This document shows positions 8,866-19,474 of a stretch of 64,000 bases of DNA, in pieces (the first letter of the stretch is position 1; each line of letters opens with the position of its first letter). The stretch is from contig JABDRN010000019.1 of the NCBI GenBank assembly GCA_013041745.1, positions 1 through 64,000 of the forward strand, given 5' to 3'. A program made the position numbers and the translations under genes. Below the pieces are notes generated by a model that worked only from the letters and a program-made list of their open reading frames with translations, had not been told where the DNA came from and ran no database searches. Source of the DNA: Gammaproteobacteria bacterium (lineage in GTDB: Bacteria > Pseudomonadota > Gammaproteobacteria > SZUA-229).

Positions 8866-9747
8866 ATGCAAATTACAGCTTCAATGGTTAAAGAACTGCG
8901 TGAACGTACAGGTTCAGGCATGATGGAATGTAAGAAAGCGCTGCAGGAAGCCGGTGGTGACATCGATGTGGCGATCGAAAATATGCGTAAGGCCGGCATG
9001 GCAAAGGCTGATAAAAAATCAGGCCGTGTTGCTGCTGAAGGCCGCGTAGTGATCAAGATCAGTGATGACGGTAAATCAGCTGCTGTGGTAGAAGTGAACT
9101 GTGAGACAGATTTCGTCTCTGGTGGCGATGATTTCCTGTCATTCGTCGATGCTATCGCTACCACTGCACTGAAAAACAAACCGGCTGATATCGCTGCTTT
9201 ATCCGAGATGACGCTTGAAGGCTCATCTGAAACAGTCGAAGAAGCTCGCAAAGCGAAGATTGCCAAGATCGGTGAGAATATGCAGCTGCGCCGTTTTGAG
9301 CTGCTGGAAACGGATGCAGGCACATTCGGAAGTTACCTGCACGGTTCTCGCATGGGTGTTCTGGTGGAGATGGAAAACGGTAACGATGAGCTGATCAAAG
9401 ATATCGCTATGCATATCGCCGCTAGCAACCCGCTTTGTGTGAGTGAAGCTGAAGTGCCTGCTGACGTTCTCGAGAAAGAGAAAGAAATCTTGCGTGCACA
9501 GGCACTGGAAAGTGGTAAACCAGCAGACATCGTCGAGAAGATGCTGACCGGCCGTATCCGCAAGTATCTTGCAGAGATCACACTGCTGGGCCAGTCATTC
9601 GTCAAGGATCCGGACAAGACCGTCGAAACACTGCTTTCAGATGCAGGCGCTACAGTGAACCGTTTCGTGCGTTACGAAGTCGGTGAAGGCATCGAGAAGA
9701 AACAGGAAAACTTTGCCGACGAAGTAATGGCGCAGGTGAACGGTTAA
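8866..9747 (+). CDS. tsf: Elongation factor Ts
   Basis: EF-Ts exchanges GDP for GTP on EF-Tu. The 293-residue protein begins MQITASMVKELRERTGSGMMECKKAL, the standard N-terminal domain, and includes the conserved EVNCETDFVS stretch near residue 76-85. I chose ATG 8866 rather than the in-frame GTG at 8863, because AGGAG at 8853-8857 then has eight-base spacing and the protein start matches the family. It follows rpsB by 61 bases with no terminator between, and is followed by a strong terminator at 9829-9866. Confidence 0.97.
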   Translation: MQITASMVKELRERTGSGMMECKKALQEAGGDIDVAIENMRKAGMAKADKKSGRVAAEGRVVIKISDDGKSAAVVEVNCETDFVSGGDDFLSFVDAIATTALKNKPADIAALSEMTLEGSSETVEEARKAKIAKIGENMQLRRFELLETDAGTFGSYLHGSRMGVLVEMENGNDELIKDIAMHIAASNPLCVSEAEVPADVLEKEKEILRAQALESGKPADIVEKMLTGRIRKYLAEITLLGQSFVKDPDKTVETLLSDAGATVNRFVRYEVGEGIEKKQENFADEVMAQVNG

Positions 9748-9828
9748 TCCGCAGATAGATAGTTTAGGAACAACCAATATGAGTCGTTACATGCACAGAT
9801 ACATAGGCAATCGACGAGGTATTCTGTG

Positions 9829-9866
9829 ACACAAAAAACCGGGGGACATCTCCCGGTTTTTTGTGT
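9829..9866. terminator. Bidirectional rho-independent terminator after tsf
   Basis: A perfect 15-pair inverted repeat (9829-9843 with 9852-9866) surrounds an eight-base loop. Its core is CCGGG/CCCGG flanked by six A on the left and six T on the right. It therefore works as an intrinsic terminator on either strand. It separates rpsB-tsf from pyrH and the downstream genes. Confidence 0.92.
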
Positions 9867-9907
9867 GTAAGCCGATTAATTTTACAATAATAACAAGAGA
9901 TAACAGC

Positions 9908-10639
9908 ATGACAGCAGAGCCGAGTAACTACAAACGCGTCTTATTGAAACTGAGTGGTGAAGCCCTGATGGCCGATCAGGACTATGGCATCGATGCGAAG
10001 ATGCTCGCACGTGTGGCTTCTGAGATTGCAGAGGTGGTCAATACGGGTGTCGAAGTGGCACTGGTTATCGGTGGCGGAAATATCTTTCGTGGTGCCGGGC
10101 TGGTGCAGTCAGGTATCGACCGTGTTACCGGTGACCATATGGGCATGCTTGCGACAGTGATAAACAGCCTGGCGATGCAGGATGCACTGGAAAAACAGGG
10201 GATGACTTGCCGTGTCATGTCGGCGGTAAAGATAAATCGCATGTGCGAAGAATACGTACAGAGACGGGCGATCAGGCACCTTGAAAAAGGCCGTGTCGTA
10301 ATCTTTGCTGCAGGCACAGGAAACCCGTTCTTCACTACCGATACGGCCGGCTGTCTGCGTGCTGTCGAAATCGGAGCCGATATTGTTCTGAAAGCAACCA
10401 AGGTCGATGGTGTATATGATTCTGATCCGGTGAAAAATCCCGATGCAGTACTCTACGAGACATTGAGCTTCGATGAAGTGCTCGACAAGAACCTGCAGGT
10501 TATGGATGCGACGGCGATCGTGCTGTGCCGTGATAACAATCTGCCGTTGCGTATATTTAACCTGAACAAGATCGGCGCACTGCCCGCGACGATGAAAGAT
10601 AAAACTATTGGTACAACAGTTAAGATAGGAGACAAGTAG
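9908..10639 (+). CDS. pyrH: UMP kinase
   Basis: PyrH phosphorylates UMP to UDP with ATP and is the allosterically controlled bacterial enzyme of the amino-acid-kinase fold. The 243-residue protein opens [13 protein letters not shown] and carries the GGGNIFRG loop (about residue 57-64), the [12 protein letters not shown] segment and [13 protein letters not shown] placed the start at ATG 9908, giving the family-standard N-terminus. An upstream in-frame ATG at 9863 lies inside the tsf terminator hairpin and is rejected. Because the terminator lies just upstream, pyrH must have its own promoter or rely on read-through. Confidence 0.96.
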   Translation: MTAEPSNYKRVLLKLSGEALMADQDYGIDAKMLARVASEIAEVVNTGVEVALVIGGGNIFRGAGLVQSGIDRVTGDHMGMLATVINSLAMQDALEKQGMTCRVMSAVKINRMCEEYVQRRAIRHLEKGRVVIFAAGTGNPFFTTDTAGCLRAVEIGADIVLKATKVDGVYDSDPVKNPDAVLYETLSFDEVLDKNLQVMDATAIVLCRDNNLPLRIFNLNKIGALPATMKDKTIGTTVKIGDK

Positions 10640-11197
10640 GTGATTGATGAAATTCTTGCAGACGCAGAAGTCCGTATGGGAAAAAGTGTCGAATCATTAC
10701 GTACCGAATTAACCAAGATAAGAACGGGCCGGGCACATCCCAGCCTGCTCGATCAGATCGTTGTGGATTATTATGGTACTGATACACCCATCAACCAGGT
10801 AGCTAATGTGACCGTCGAAGACTCCAGGACACTGGCTGTGGCGCCATGGGAAAAACAGATGGTTGCAGTCGTGGAGAAAGCTATTATCAATTCTGGCCTT
10901 GGTCTCAACCCTTCGACCGCAGGTAACCTGATCCGTATCCCGATGCCGCCACTCACCGAAGAGCGTCGCCGAGAACTGGTCAAGGTGGTGAAACATGAGG
11001 GTGAGAACGCCAAGATAGCTATCCGTAATATCAGGCGAGATGCTAACAGTGATTTTAAGGAGCTGTTGAAAGCGAAAGATATCTCTGAAGATGAGAGCCA
11101 TGATGCGGAAGATAGCGTGCAGAAACACACCGACAGGTACGTAGCAAGCGTCGATGAAGTGATCGCAGTTAAAGAAAAGGAATTGATGGAGATATAG
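10640..11197 (+). CDS. frr: Ribosome recycling factor
   Basis: RRF splits post-termination ribosomes together with EF-G. The 185-residue length is exact for the family. Hallmarks include the [11 protein letters not shown] stretch near residue 30-40 and [16 protein letters not shown] near 106-121. It starts with GTG immediately after the pyrH TAG stop. AGGAG at 10627-10631, inside the pyrH 3' end, gives eight-base spacing. The two genes are thus translationally linked. Confidence 0.97.
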   Translation: MIDEILADAEVRMGKSVESLRTELTKIRTGRAHPSLLDQIVVDYYGTDTPINQVANVTVEDSRTLAVAPWEKQMVAVVEKAIINSGLGLNPSTAGNLIRIPMPPLTEERRRELVKVVKHEGENAKIAIRNIRRDANSDFKELLKAKDISEDESHDAEDSVQKHTDRYVASVDEVIAVKEKELMEI

Positions 11198-11226
11198 AGG
11201 TCCTCGCTGCGGCATGGTCAGACATC

Positions 11227-11991
11227 ATGAGTGAATCCAGCAACAGTGCAGGGAATATGTTACCGAGACACGTAGCTGTCGTTATGGATGGCAATGGTCG
11301 CTGGGCCAATAAGCGCCATCTGCCGCGTGCAGCCGGGCATAAAGCGGGAGTCAATGCGACACGCAAGATAGTAGAGAACTGTGCAAAGAAAGGCGTTGAA
11401 GCATTGACCATATTTGCATTTAGCAGTGAGAACTGGAACCGGCCAGAATCAGAGGTCAGCAGCCTGATGTCGTTGTTTGTTTCGACGATAACAGCCGAGG
11501 TGAAAAAGCTGCATAAAAAAAATGTGCGGGTTTGCTTCATCGGTGACCGTTCGCGGTTTTCTGCAAAGCTGCAGCAAAGTATCGCAGAATCGGAAGAGCT
11601 GACCAGGGATAATACTGGACTGCAGCTCAATATCGCCGCTAACTATGGCGGGCGCTGGGATATAGTAAACGCCTGCAGGCAACTGGCCGCTGCGGTCAGA
11701 GATGGTAGTGTTGCGCTAGACGATATCGATGAACAACTGTTTGATTCATCTGTTTGTCTGAGTGAAATGCCCGCGCCTGACCTGTTTATCCGTACTGGCG
11801 GAGAACAGCGCATCAGTAACTTTTTGATATGGCAGCTGGCCTATAGTGAACTGTATTTCGTCGATACTCTCTGGCCAGATTTTTCTGATGATGATTTCGA
11901 GGCTTCCCTGGACTGGTATGCCGGCAGGCAGAGACGTTTCGGCAAGACCGGGCAGCAGCTGATCGATGATCAGGCTATGCAGTCGAATTAA
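11227..11991 (+). CDS. uppS: Undecaprenyl diphosphate synthase (cis-prenyltransferase)
   Basis: UppS extends farnesyl diphosphate with eight isopentenyl units to make the C55 carrier lipid for peptidoglycan and O-antigen. The 254-residue protein has the catalytic MDGNGRWANKR motif near residue 20-30 and the C-terminal RTGGEQRISNFLIWQLAYSE signature. It starts 29 bases after frr. The isoprenoid precursor enzymes Dxr (two genes on), IspD and IspF (at the far end of the window) feed this step. Confidence 0.97.
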   Translation: MSESSNSAGNMLPRHVAVVMDGNGRWANKRHLPRAAGHKAGVNATRKIVENCAKKGVEALTIFAFSSENWNRPESEVSSLMSLFVSTITAEVKKLHKKNVRVCFIGDRSRFSAKLQQSIAESEELTRDNTGLQLNIAANYGGRWDIVNACRQLAAAVRDGSVALDDIDEQLFDSSVCLSEMPAPDLFIRTGGEQRISNFLIWQLAYSELYFVDTLWPDFSDDDFEASLDWYAGRQRRFGKTGQQLIDDQAMQSN

Positions 11992-12046
11992 AACACTTTT
12001 TCAAGATAATAAAAATAATATAAATAACCAATAACATACGAAAATC

Positions 12047-12883
12047 ATGTTGTACCAACGCATTTTGACCGCCATCCCGCTTGCTGCATTTGTCTGCTGG
12101 ATCATATTCTTTCAGCCGACTTCGGTGTTCTTCTATTTCGTGCTGTTTATCGTATTGATCGCTGCCTATGAATGGGCCAGGCTGTCGGCAGTACAGAACA
12201 TCTATATTCGTGGTCTCTATGCCCTGGTTATCGCTGCGATCGCCTGGGCGATACAGCAGCATGCGGCGGATTATATTCCCTGGGCTATCTTCATCGCAGT
12301 GATGTGGTGGTTCAGCATCACCTTCTATCTCAGGTTTGCACGACCTAAAGCGGTAAGTCCTGCCCTAAAGGTCGATAAATTACTGGTCGCTTTCCTGGTA
12401 TTGCCTGCTGCCGCACTCGCCATGTACAAGATTCATGGCTTTCAGGCAGGCCTGCACATGCAGGGGCCGGCATTGTTGTTCTATGCACTATCACTGGTAT
12501 GGGTCGCAGATATCGGTGCCTATTTTTCAGGCAAGAAGTTCGGCAAGAATAAACTCGCTCCGCATATCAGCCCGGGTAAGACCAAAGAGGGTCTGCTGGG
12601 TGCTGTCATAACGACGTCCATATATACCCTTGTTGCCAGTTTCTATTTCGAACTGGACCGGGATCGCGCCATCATGCTGGTCATGCTGTCGGTGATTGTG
12701 ACATTTATCTCGGTCACCGGTGACCTCTATATCAGCTTCTTGAAGAGAGAAGCCGGTCTCAAAGACAGCGGAAATATACTGCCAGGTCATGGTGGTATGC
12801 TGGACAGGGTCGATAGTGTGCTGGCTGCCATGCCAGTATTCCTGCTCGGTTTTAGCTGGTGGATCTATTCCAGCATATTATGA
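12047..12883 (+). CDS. cdsA: Phosphatidate cytidylyltransferase
   Basis: CdsA makes CDP-diacylglycerol, the branch-point precursor of phospholipids, in the inner membrane. The 278-residue protein is very hydrophobic with about seven to eight predicted spans. It carries the family signature [21 protein letters not shown] near residue 226-246, followed by LDRVDS. Its stop overlaps the dxr start as ATGA, so dxr translation is probably coupled to it. Confidence 0.96.
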   Translation: MLYQRILTAIPLAAFVCWIIFFQPTSVFFYFVLFIVLIAAYEWARLSAVQNIYIRGLYALVIAAIAWAIQQHAADYIPWAIFIAVMWWFSITFYLRFARPKAVSPALKVDKLLVAFLVLPAAALAMYKIHGFQAGLHMQGPALLFYALSLVWVADIGAYFSGKKFGKNKLAPHISPGKTKEGLLGAVITTSIYTLVASFYFELDRDRAIMLVMLSVIVTFISVTGDLYISFLKREAGLKDSGNILPGHGGMLDRVDSVLAAMPVFLLGFSWWIYSSIL

Positions 12884-14103
12884 GCCAGCATAAGGTCTTA
12901 CAGGTTACATTACTGGGCGCCACGGGCAGTATCGGATCGTCTACGCTCGATGTCATCGCGCGTCATCCCGAGCGTTACCAGATATATGCGATTACGGCAA
13001 ATACCAGTGTCGATGTGATGAACGAACTGTGCCAGCAATGGCAGCCACGGTATGCCGTGATGTATGATGCCGATGCTGCCGCAGAATTGAGCGACAGGCT
13101 GTCAGATTTCGATATAGACACCAGGGTTTTGTACGGTGAGGCCGGGCTGCTGCAGGTCGTGGAATCGGCTGATGTCGACTGTGTCGTCGCCGCAATCGTG
13201 GGTGCGGCAGGTCTGGTGCCGACACTTGCTGCGGCTGCGGCGGGTAAACGCATACTACTGGCAAATAAGGAAGCACTGGTGATGTCAGGTAAGCTCTTCA
13301 TGGATACTGCGAGAGAGAACAACGCCATACTGATGCCGGTAGACAGTGAGCATAATGCGATTTTTCAGTGCATGCCGGCTAACCTCAGCGAGCATCATTC
13401 TTCGGTTAAAATGACAAATCGGCAGGCGGATTCAGGTATCGAGCGCATATTGTTGACCGCCAGCGGAGGACCGTTCAGGACCTGGTCAGCAGAGCGTCTG
13501 CATGATGTCACGCCAGAGCAGGCGGTCGATCATCCTAACTGGGATATGGGTAAAAAGATATCGGTCGATTCTGCCACGCTGATGAATAAGGGATTGGAGT
13601 TGATCGAGGCTTATTGGTTGTTCGATATGGATATCAGTAATATCGATGTCGTGATCCACCCGCAAAGCGTGATCCATTCGATGGTGACATATAATGATGG
13701 TTCGGTACTCGCTCAGATGGGTAATCCCGATATGCGGACTCCGATTGCACATGCACTGGCCTGGCCTGAGAGAATAGCATCGGGTGTTGAACCACTGAAC
13801 ATTATCGAGGTCGCAAAACTTGATTTTGAAGAACCCGACTTGAAGCGTTTTCCCTGTCTGCGACTGTGTTACGAGGCGATTAAAATGGGCGGTTCTGCGA
13901 CTACGGTACTCAATGCAGCGAACGAGGTGGCTGTCGCCGCTTTCCTCGATGAAAAGATCGGCTTCAATGATATCGCTGTTTTGATAGAACAGACCCTGAA
14001 TAAAGCAAATATAATTAATGATGTCAGCTCGCTTGAAGGTATACTTAAAGCCGATGCCGAGGCACGAACAATAACCAATGATTGTATTGCCGCAATACAC
14101 TAG
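12880..14103 (+). CDS. dxr: 1-deoxy-D-xylulose 5-phosphate reductoisomerase
   Basis: Dxr converts DXP to 2-C-methylerythritol 4-phosphate with NADPH, the first committed MEP-pathway step. The 407-residue protein shows the NADPH loop [14 protein letters not shown] near residue 9-22, [12 protein letters not shown], the metal site [12 protein letters not shown] and [13 protein letters not shown]. The start is ATG 12880, overlapping the cdsA stop by four bases. An upstream in-frame ATG at 12859 lies inside cdsA and would add seven non-conserved residues. About 15 residues around [15 protein letters not shown] look like a slightly long surface loop. Confidence 0.96.
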   Translation: MSQHKVLQVTLLGATGSIGSSTLDVIARHPERYQIYAITANTSVDVMNELCQQWQPRYAVMYDADAAAELSDRLSDFDIDTRVLYGEAGLLQVVESADVDCVVAAIVGAAGLVPTLAAAAAGKRILLANKEALVMSGKLFMDTARENNAILMPVDSEHNAIFQCMPANLSEHHSSVKMTNRQADSGIERILLTASGGPFRTWSAERLHDVTPEQAVDHPNWDMGKKISVDSATLMNKGLELIEAYWLFDMDISNIDVVIHPQSVIHSMVTYNDGSVLAQMGNPDMRTPIAHALAWPERIASGVEPLNIIEVAKLDFEEPDLKRFPCLRLCYEAIKMGGSATTVLNAANEVAVAAFLDEKIGFNDIAVLIEQTLNKANIINDVSSLEGILKADAEARTITNDCIAAIH

Positions 14104-14120
14104 AGCTTTATAATACTTCT

Positions 14121-15494
14121 ATGAGTGTTTTACATAACATATTTTTCTTTATCGTCGCTATCGGCGTACTAGTCACTTTTCATGAGTATGGCCACTACTG
14201 GGTGGCGCGAAAAGCCGGTGTCAAAGTACTGCGCTTCTCTGTCGGATTCGGGCGGCCGATTTTCAGCTGGCGCAGGACGTCTGCAGAAGGCGATGATATC
14301 GAGTATGTCATCGCGGCGATACCTCTCGGCGGTTACGTCAAGATGCTCGATGAGAGAGAGGGTGATGTGCCTGAGGCCGATAGAGCGCGGGCATTTAACA
14401 ACCAGAGTATTTCGAAACGCATAGCCATCGTATTCGCCGGTCCGGCATTTAATTTCATACTCGCTATATTCCTCTACTGGCTGGTGTTCATGATGGGCAG
14501 TACTGTAGATCGTCCGCTGGTCGGTGTGACCGACGCAGGCAGCGTTGCTGAGCAGGCGGGTTTCCAGCAGCAGGATGAGATTTTGATGGTCGGTGATACC
14601 ACGGTCAATTCCTGGAACCAGTTCAGGCTGGAGATCCTCGATCAGGGACTGAACGGTGGCAATATCCCTGTCCTTGTCCGTGATAGCGATGGTATCGAGA
14701 GCACCAGGACGCTGGCACTGGGGGATATGCACATCCTGGAAGACGAGGGTGACATATTCAAGCGTATCGGTTTCAAGCAGTGGTGGCCTGTACTGCAAGC
14801 AGAGATCGGCGGTGTCATAGAGCAGGGTGCTGCAGATAGTGCTGGTATTAAAAAGGGTGACATCATCCTGCGGGTAGACGGTGTTGCTATCGAGAGCTGG
14901 CTTTCACTGGTCGAGATGATAAGGCTGAAACCGGAACAGAGCATGCAATTTGTCGTATTACGTGATGCTGCCGAGTTAGCGATCACCGTCGTGCCTGAGA
15001 GCAGGAAGACTGAAGCCGGCGAACTGCAGGGGTATATAGGTGCTTACCAGCATATCCCTGAACACGTCCGTGAACAACTGATCACGCACATAGAGTATTC
15101 ACCGCTAGAGGCGGCGACAAGAGCGGTGCTCAGGACATGGGATATGTCCTCGCTGACATTACGTGTGCTCTGGAAGATGATCACCGGTGAAGCCAACCTG
15201 GCAAATATCTCCGGTCCGATAACGATCGCGACCTATGCGGGTGTCACGGCGAGTATCGGCATCGTCTCTTTCCTGTCTTTCCTGGCGGTGATATCTGTCA
15301 GTCTCGGCGTGTTGAACCTGTTGCCGGTGCCTATGCTGGATGGCGGCCACTTGTTCTATTACCTGATCGAAATCATAAAAGGTTCTCCGGTTTCCGAAAC
15401 TTTTGAGCTTCGCGGTCAGCAGGTCGGAATAGTTATCCTTGCGCTGTTGATGAGTATCGCCATATTCAATGACATTCAACGTTTAGTACAGTAA
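14121..15494 (+). CDS. rseP: Site-2 intramembrane zinc metalloprotease RseP
   Basis: RseP cuts anti-sigma factor RseA within the membrane during the envelope stress response and clears signal-peptide remnants. The 457-residue protein has HEYGH (the HExxH zinc site) in the first membrane helix, PDZ regions in the periplasmic part (PLVGVTDAGSVAEQAGF and GVIEQGAADSAGIKKGD), and the C-terminal LDGGH motif. Start ATG 14121 was chosen so that a hydrophobic N-terminal helix follows at once. The track start at 14082 would overlap dxr and add 13 unlikely residues. It sits directly before bamA, as in many gammaproteobacteria. Confidence 0.96.
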   Translation: MSVLHNIFFFIVAIGVLVTFHEYGHYWVARKAGVKVLRFSVGFGRPIFSWRRTSAEGDDIEYVIAAIPLGGYVKMLDEREGDVPEADRARAFNNQSISKRIAIVFAGPAFNFILAIFLYWLVFMMGSTVDRPLVGVTDAGSVAEQAGFQQQDEILMVGDTTVNSWNQFRLEILDQGLNGGNIPVLVRDSDGIESTRTLALGDMHILEDEGDIFKRIGFKQWWPVLQAEIGGVIEQGAADSAGIKKGDIILRVDGVAIESWLSLVEMIRLKPEQSMQFVVLRDAAELAITVVPESRKTEAGELQGYIGAYQHIPEHVREQLITHIEYSPLEAATRAVLRTWDMSSLTLRVLWKMITGEANLANISGPITIATYAGVTASIGIVSFLSFLAVISVSLGVLNLLPVPMLDGGHLFYYLIEIIKGSPVSETFELRGQQVGIVILALLMSIAIFNDIQRLVQ

Positions 15495-15518
15495 AGGTAA
15501 TTGAAGGTCCTACGCTGT

Positions 15519-17849
15519 ATGTCAATAATACGTCTGTCTCTAATATTAATCCTGGTTAATTGTCTTGCTATGACAGTGGCGCATGCCGATGCTTTTGTGG
15601 TCAGCGAGATAAAGATCGAGGGGCTGCAGCGTATCCCGGATGGTACATTGCTGAACTACATGCCGATCGTCGTCGGTGACCCTATCGATGACAACCAGAT
15701 CACTTATGCGATAAGCGAGCTATACAAGACCGGCTTCTTTGCCGATATTCAACTATTTCGTGACGGCGATATCTTGCTGGTACGTGTCAAAGAGCGGCCA
15801 TCGATTGCTGATGTCGAGTTTACCGGCAATTCCGACATCGATGATGATGCCTTAAAAGATGCCCTGGTAAATATTGGTGTAACCCGGGGGCAGATATACA
15901 ACCGTTCATTACTGGAAAAATTAACTCTGGAACTGGAAAATGTTTATTTCAGTCAGGGTAAATATGGCGTAAAGATCAATACCGAAGTCACTGACCTGGA
16001 TCAGAACCGAGTCGACATCGATATCACGATATCCGAAGGTCAGGTGGCACTGATCAAGCATATAAATATCGTCGGCAACGAGGCATACGATGATGAAACC
16101 CTGCTCGACGAGCTGGAGTCAGGCGTGCCATCTGCCTGGGCTTTGTTCTCATCTGCGGATGAGTATTCAAAACCAAAGCTGAATGGCGACCTCGAAAAGA
16201 TTCGTTCTTATTATCTGGATCGTGGATATATCCGGTTCACTATCGAATCGACACAGGTATCGATAACACCTGATAAGCAGGATATATACATAACGGTAAA
16301 CGTTTCAGAAGGCGACCGCTATAAGATCTCATCATCCAAGCTGACAGGTGATCTGGTGGTCAACAGGCAGACGATGGAATCACAGATATTTACTCGTCAG
16401 GGGATGTATTTTTCCAGGAGTCTGATGACCAGCAGTAAAAAACGGCTGGAAGACCAGATGGGACGAATTGGATACGCGTTTTCCGAGGTAAAGGTTACAC
16501 CGGATATCGATGATGAGAGGAAAGAAGTCTCGCTGACATATTTTGCTATCCCGGGTGAGAAGGTCTATGTGCGCCGCATCGATATCTATGGTAATGACAG
16601 TACCCAGGACCAGGTGTTTCGCCGAGAGATGCGTCTCATGGAGGGTTCGATCCTGGCCAGTGATCTGCTCGAACGCTCTAAGACCCGTATACAGCGCCTG
16701 CCATATGTGGAAACGGTTAGCGTAGATACCGCGCCGGTACCCGGCTCCAGCAACCAGGTTGACCTGAAAGTAAAAGTCGAAGAGAAGCTGGCAGGTAGTT
16801 TTAATATCGGCGCCGGCTTCTCACAGACACAGGGTTTGATCTTCAATGTTGGTCTGACCCAGGAGAACCTGTTCGGTACCGGCAAACGTCTCGCCCTCAA
16901 TGTTAATACAGACCGCGCCAACACGATTTATAGTGGCGCCTATACTAATCCGTATTACACCATCGATGGCATCAGCCGAACGGTCAGTGTCTCATTCCGC
17001 GACAGGGATGCTACCGAAGAACTGATCAATAACTTCCAGACTAACTCCGGTGATCTAAATATCAGTTATGGTATTCCACTGTCCGAGTTCAATACCTTGA
17101 GCCTGGGATACGGCTTCAGCTACATCAAGATCATACCGTCAACGATCAACCCTTCGGTCGATGTGACATTGTTCCTGGCTGAAAATGACGGCCGAACGCG
17201 GTTTAACAGCTTTACATTGAATACCAGCTTTTCTCATGACACTCGCAACCGCACAGTCTTTGCTAATGCCGGTTCTCAGCAGACTGTCGGTATAAACATG
17301 ACCGTTCCAGGCAGCGACCTGGAATACTACAAGATCAACTATGTCACCAATACATATATCGGTGTTACCAGCGCTACCACCTTATTGCTTCGCTCCAACC
17401 TGGCCTATGGTGATGGTTACGGTAAAACCCGCGCCTTGCCTTTCTTCGAACGCTACTTCGCCGGCGGTATCCGTACCGTGAGGGGATTCGAGTCTAATTC
17501 ACTGGGTCCCAGGGACCCGGTTTCAGGCTTTGCGGTCGGTGGTAATTTACGTGTTACCGGTGGCGCTGATTACATATTTCCTATACCATTTGTCGAGAAA
17601 CCGCCGAGTTCTTTGCGTCTTAGCCTGTTCCTTGACATAGGTAATGTCTATTTAAATAATTTTCATACTTTTGATGCGGAACCTGGCGACAACGGCTTCC
17701 AGGTCGACCAGTTAAGAAGCTCGTATGGTGCGTCGCTGGTATGGATATCACCGATAGGTCCATTGCGATTCAGTTATGCTGAGACCATCAACGATGTACC
17801 TGGTGATGATTTGCGAGCTTTCCAGTTTAGTATCGGTTCATTCTTCTAA
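15519..17849 (+). CDS. bamA: Outer-membrane protein assembly factor BamA
   Basis: BamA is the central beta-barrel insertase of the outer membrane. After a signal peptide (LSLILILVNCLAMTVAHADA) the protein has five POTRA domains (about 25-420) and a C-terminal 16-stranded barrel. The barrel includes the conserved VRGF motif in RTVRGFESNSLGPRDP and ends in the Phe-Phe expected of BAM substrates. I chose ATG 15519 (776 residues). A TTG at 15501 is in frame and cannot be excluded. It begins 24 bases after rseP and precedes skp by 12 bases. Confidence 0.96.
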   Translation: MSIIRLSLILILVNCLAMTVAHADAFVVSEIKIEGLQRIPDGTLLNYMPIVVGDPIDDNQITYAISELYKTGFFADIQLFRDGDILLVRVKERPSIADVEFTGNSDIDDDALKDALVNIGVTRGQIYNRSLLEKLTLELENVYFSQGKYGVKINTEVTDLDQNRVDIDITISEGQVALIKHINIVGNEAYDDETLLDELESGVPSAWALFSSADEYSKPKLNGDLEKIRSYYLDRGYIRFTIESTQVSITPDKQDIYITVNVSEGDRYKISSSKLTGDLVVNRQTMESQIFTRQGMYFSRSLMTSSKKRLEDQMGRIGYAFSEVKVTPDIDDERKEVSLTYFAIPGEKVYVRRIDIYGNDSTQDQVFRREMRLMEGSILASDLLERSKTRIQRLPYVETVSVDTAPVPGSSNQVDLKVKVEEKLAGSFNIGAGFSQTQGLIFNVGLTQENLFGTGKRLALNVNTDRANTIYSGAYTNPYYTIDGISRTVSVSFRDRDATEELINNFQTNSGDLNISYGIPLSEFNTLSLGYGFSYIKIIPSTINPSVDVTLFLAENDGRTRFNSFTLNTSFSHDTRNRTVFANAGSQQTVGINMTVPGSDLEYYKINYVTNTYIGVTSATTLLLRSNLAYGDGYGKTRALPFFERYFAGGIRTVRGFESNSLGPRDPVSGFAVGGNLRVTGGADYIFPIPFVEKPPSSLRLSLFLDIGNVYLNNFHTFDAEPGDNGFQVDQLRSSYGASLVWISPIGPLRFSYAETINDVPGDDLRAFQFSIGSFF

Positions 17850-17861
17850 GGAGAAAACAAA

Positions 17862-18377
17862 GTGAAAAAGTTAGTTTTAGGTTTAATATTATTATCAGGT
17901 CTGTTGTCTGCGAATGTCACTGCCGCCGGATTAAAAGTCGGTGTCGTCAGCGTCGAAAGGATCCTGACAGAGGCACCGCAGGTCGATGCGGTGAACACGT
18001 CGATGCTGGAGCGCTTCGGTCCACAACGTGATGAACTGCAAAAATCAGAAAAAGAGATCACCAAGCTACAGGAAAATTACAAGCGTAATGAACTGGTGTT
18101 GACAGAAGATAAACTCAACGAGTTGAAAAAAGAAATCATCACAAAAATCCAGGAGCTTAAACAGAAAGAAGCTGTGCTGACTCAGGAAGTAGGCACAGTA
18201 CGTAACCAGGAGCTCGCCGTGCTGCAGCAACAGGTCAGGGGTATCATCGACGATATCGCCAAGAAAGGAAAGTATGACCTGATATTGAGTGAAGGTGTTG
18301 CTTATTCATCCGAGAAACTCGATATTACAGATAAAGTACTCGATATGATGAAGGCCGCTTTTAAAAAGAAAAAGTAG
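17862..18377 (+). CDS. skp: Periplasmic chaperone Skp/OmpH
   Basis: Skp is a trimeric periplasmic chaperone that escorts unfolded outer-membrane proteins to BamA. The 171-residue protein has a signal peptide (KKLVLGLILLSGLLSANVTAAG), then the conserved KVGVVSVERIL strand. A long charged coiled-coil region (about 55-125) forms the tentacles. The start codon is GTG, with GGAG at 17850-17853 immediately after the bamA stop and eight-base spacing. The basic KAAFKKKK end is typical. Confidence 0.93.
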   Translation: MKKLVLGLILLSGLLSANVTAAGLKVGVVSVERILTEAPQVDAVNTSMLERFGPQRDELQKSEKEITKLQENYKRNELVLTEDKLNELKKEIITKIQELKQKEAVLTQEVGTVRNQELAVLQQQVRGIIDDIAKKGKYDLILSEGVAYSSEKLDITDKVLDMMKAAFKKKK

Positions 18378-18406
18378 TACCCTAGACGGTATTTCACGGA
18401 TTAGCG

Positions 18407-19426
18407 ATGGCAATAAAACTGTCTGAACTTGCTGAAGAAACGGGTTGCCGCCTGCATGGTGATGATTGTTATATCGAAAACGTTTCTGACCTCGATGCTG
18501 CCAGAGAAGGCGACCTGGCCTTCATCTATCATCCTAAATATCTGGACAAGATCGACTCGACCAATGCCTCAGCAATCATCTTAAAAGAGAACTGGCTGGA
18601 CAAGTGCCCGAAACCGGCACTGGTAGCCGATAACCCAAGGCTGGCATTCGTAAAGGCGACACGATTATTAAATCCTGAGAGGAGATATGAAGCGGGGATA
18701 TCCAAAAGTGCAGATATAGCCAGTGGTGTCGAGGTGCCGGCTTCAGCCTATATCGGGCCAAACGTGGTAATCGAATCTGCTGTAAAGCTGGGCGAAGGGG
18801 TTCAGATCGGTGCAAACTCTGTGCTCTGCATGGGTGTGAACATCGGGGAAAATTCCGTTATCCATCCTAACGTAAGCATCGGTCACAACACGGAGATTGG
18901 CAGTCGCTGCATAATCTACGCGGGTACCGTCATCGGCGCTGATGGCTTTGGCTATGAAAGGGATGGCGACTCGTACTTAAAGATACCTCAGCTGGGTAAT
19001 GTTAGAATCGGTGATGATGTTGAGATAGGCGCAAACACCGCTGTCGACCGCGGTGCATTGCGTGATACTGTCATCAATGATGGTGTAAAACTTGATAACC
19101 TGGTGCAGATAGCACATAACGTGGTTGTCGGTAAGCACACGCTAATGTCCGGCCATTCTGGTATTGCGGGCTCAACCAGGGTAGGTGAATACTGCCTGAT
19201 AGGTGGCGGTGTCGGTATCAGTGATAATATCGAAGTCTGTGATAATGTCGTCATCATGGGCAGGACACTGGTTGCAGGATCGATCACCAAGCCCGGCACT
19301 TATGCATCCAGTATGCTGACTGATGAAGTTAAAAACTGGCGCAAGAATGCTCTGCGATTCAAACACCTTAACGAGATGGAAAAACGCCTGAAATCACTAG
19401 AAAAGAAAGCCGAATCTGAAAAATAA
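18407..19426 (+). CDS. lpxD: UDP-3-O-(3-hydroxyacyl)glucosamine N-acyltransferase
   Basis: LpxD adds the second 3-hydroxyacyl chain in lipid A synthesis. The 339-residue protein has the N-terminal uridine-binding domain (LSELAEETGCRLHGDD...). Left-handed beta-helix hexapeptide repeats follow (about 100-300), with the GADGFGYERDGDSYLKIPQLG segment and catalytic-site region IAHNVVVG. It ends in an acidic/basic helical tail. It follows skp by 29 bases in the lpx part of the operon. Confidence 0.96.
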   Translation: MAIKLSELAEETGCRLHGDDCYIENVSDLDAAREGDLAFIYHPKYLDKIDSTNASAIILKENWLDKCPKPALVADNPRLAFVKATRLLNPERRYEAGISKSADIASGVEVPASAYIGPNVVIESAVKLGEGVQIGANSVLCMGVNIGENSVIHPNVSIGHNTEIGSRCIIYAGTVIGADGFGYERDGDSYLKIPQLGNVRIGDDVEIGANTAVDRGALRDTVINDGVKLDNLVQIAHNVVVGKHTLMSGHSGIAGSTRVGEYCLIGGGVGISDNIEVCDNVVIMGRTLVAGSITKPGTYASSMLTDEVKNWRKNALRFKHLNEMEKRLKSLEKKAESEK

Positions 19427-19474
19427 TTATTCTATCATCTGACAGGATGGTGATAGGTATATTGGAGATGCTCT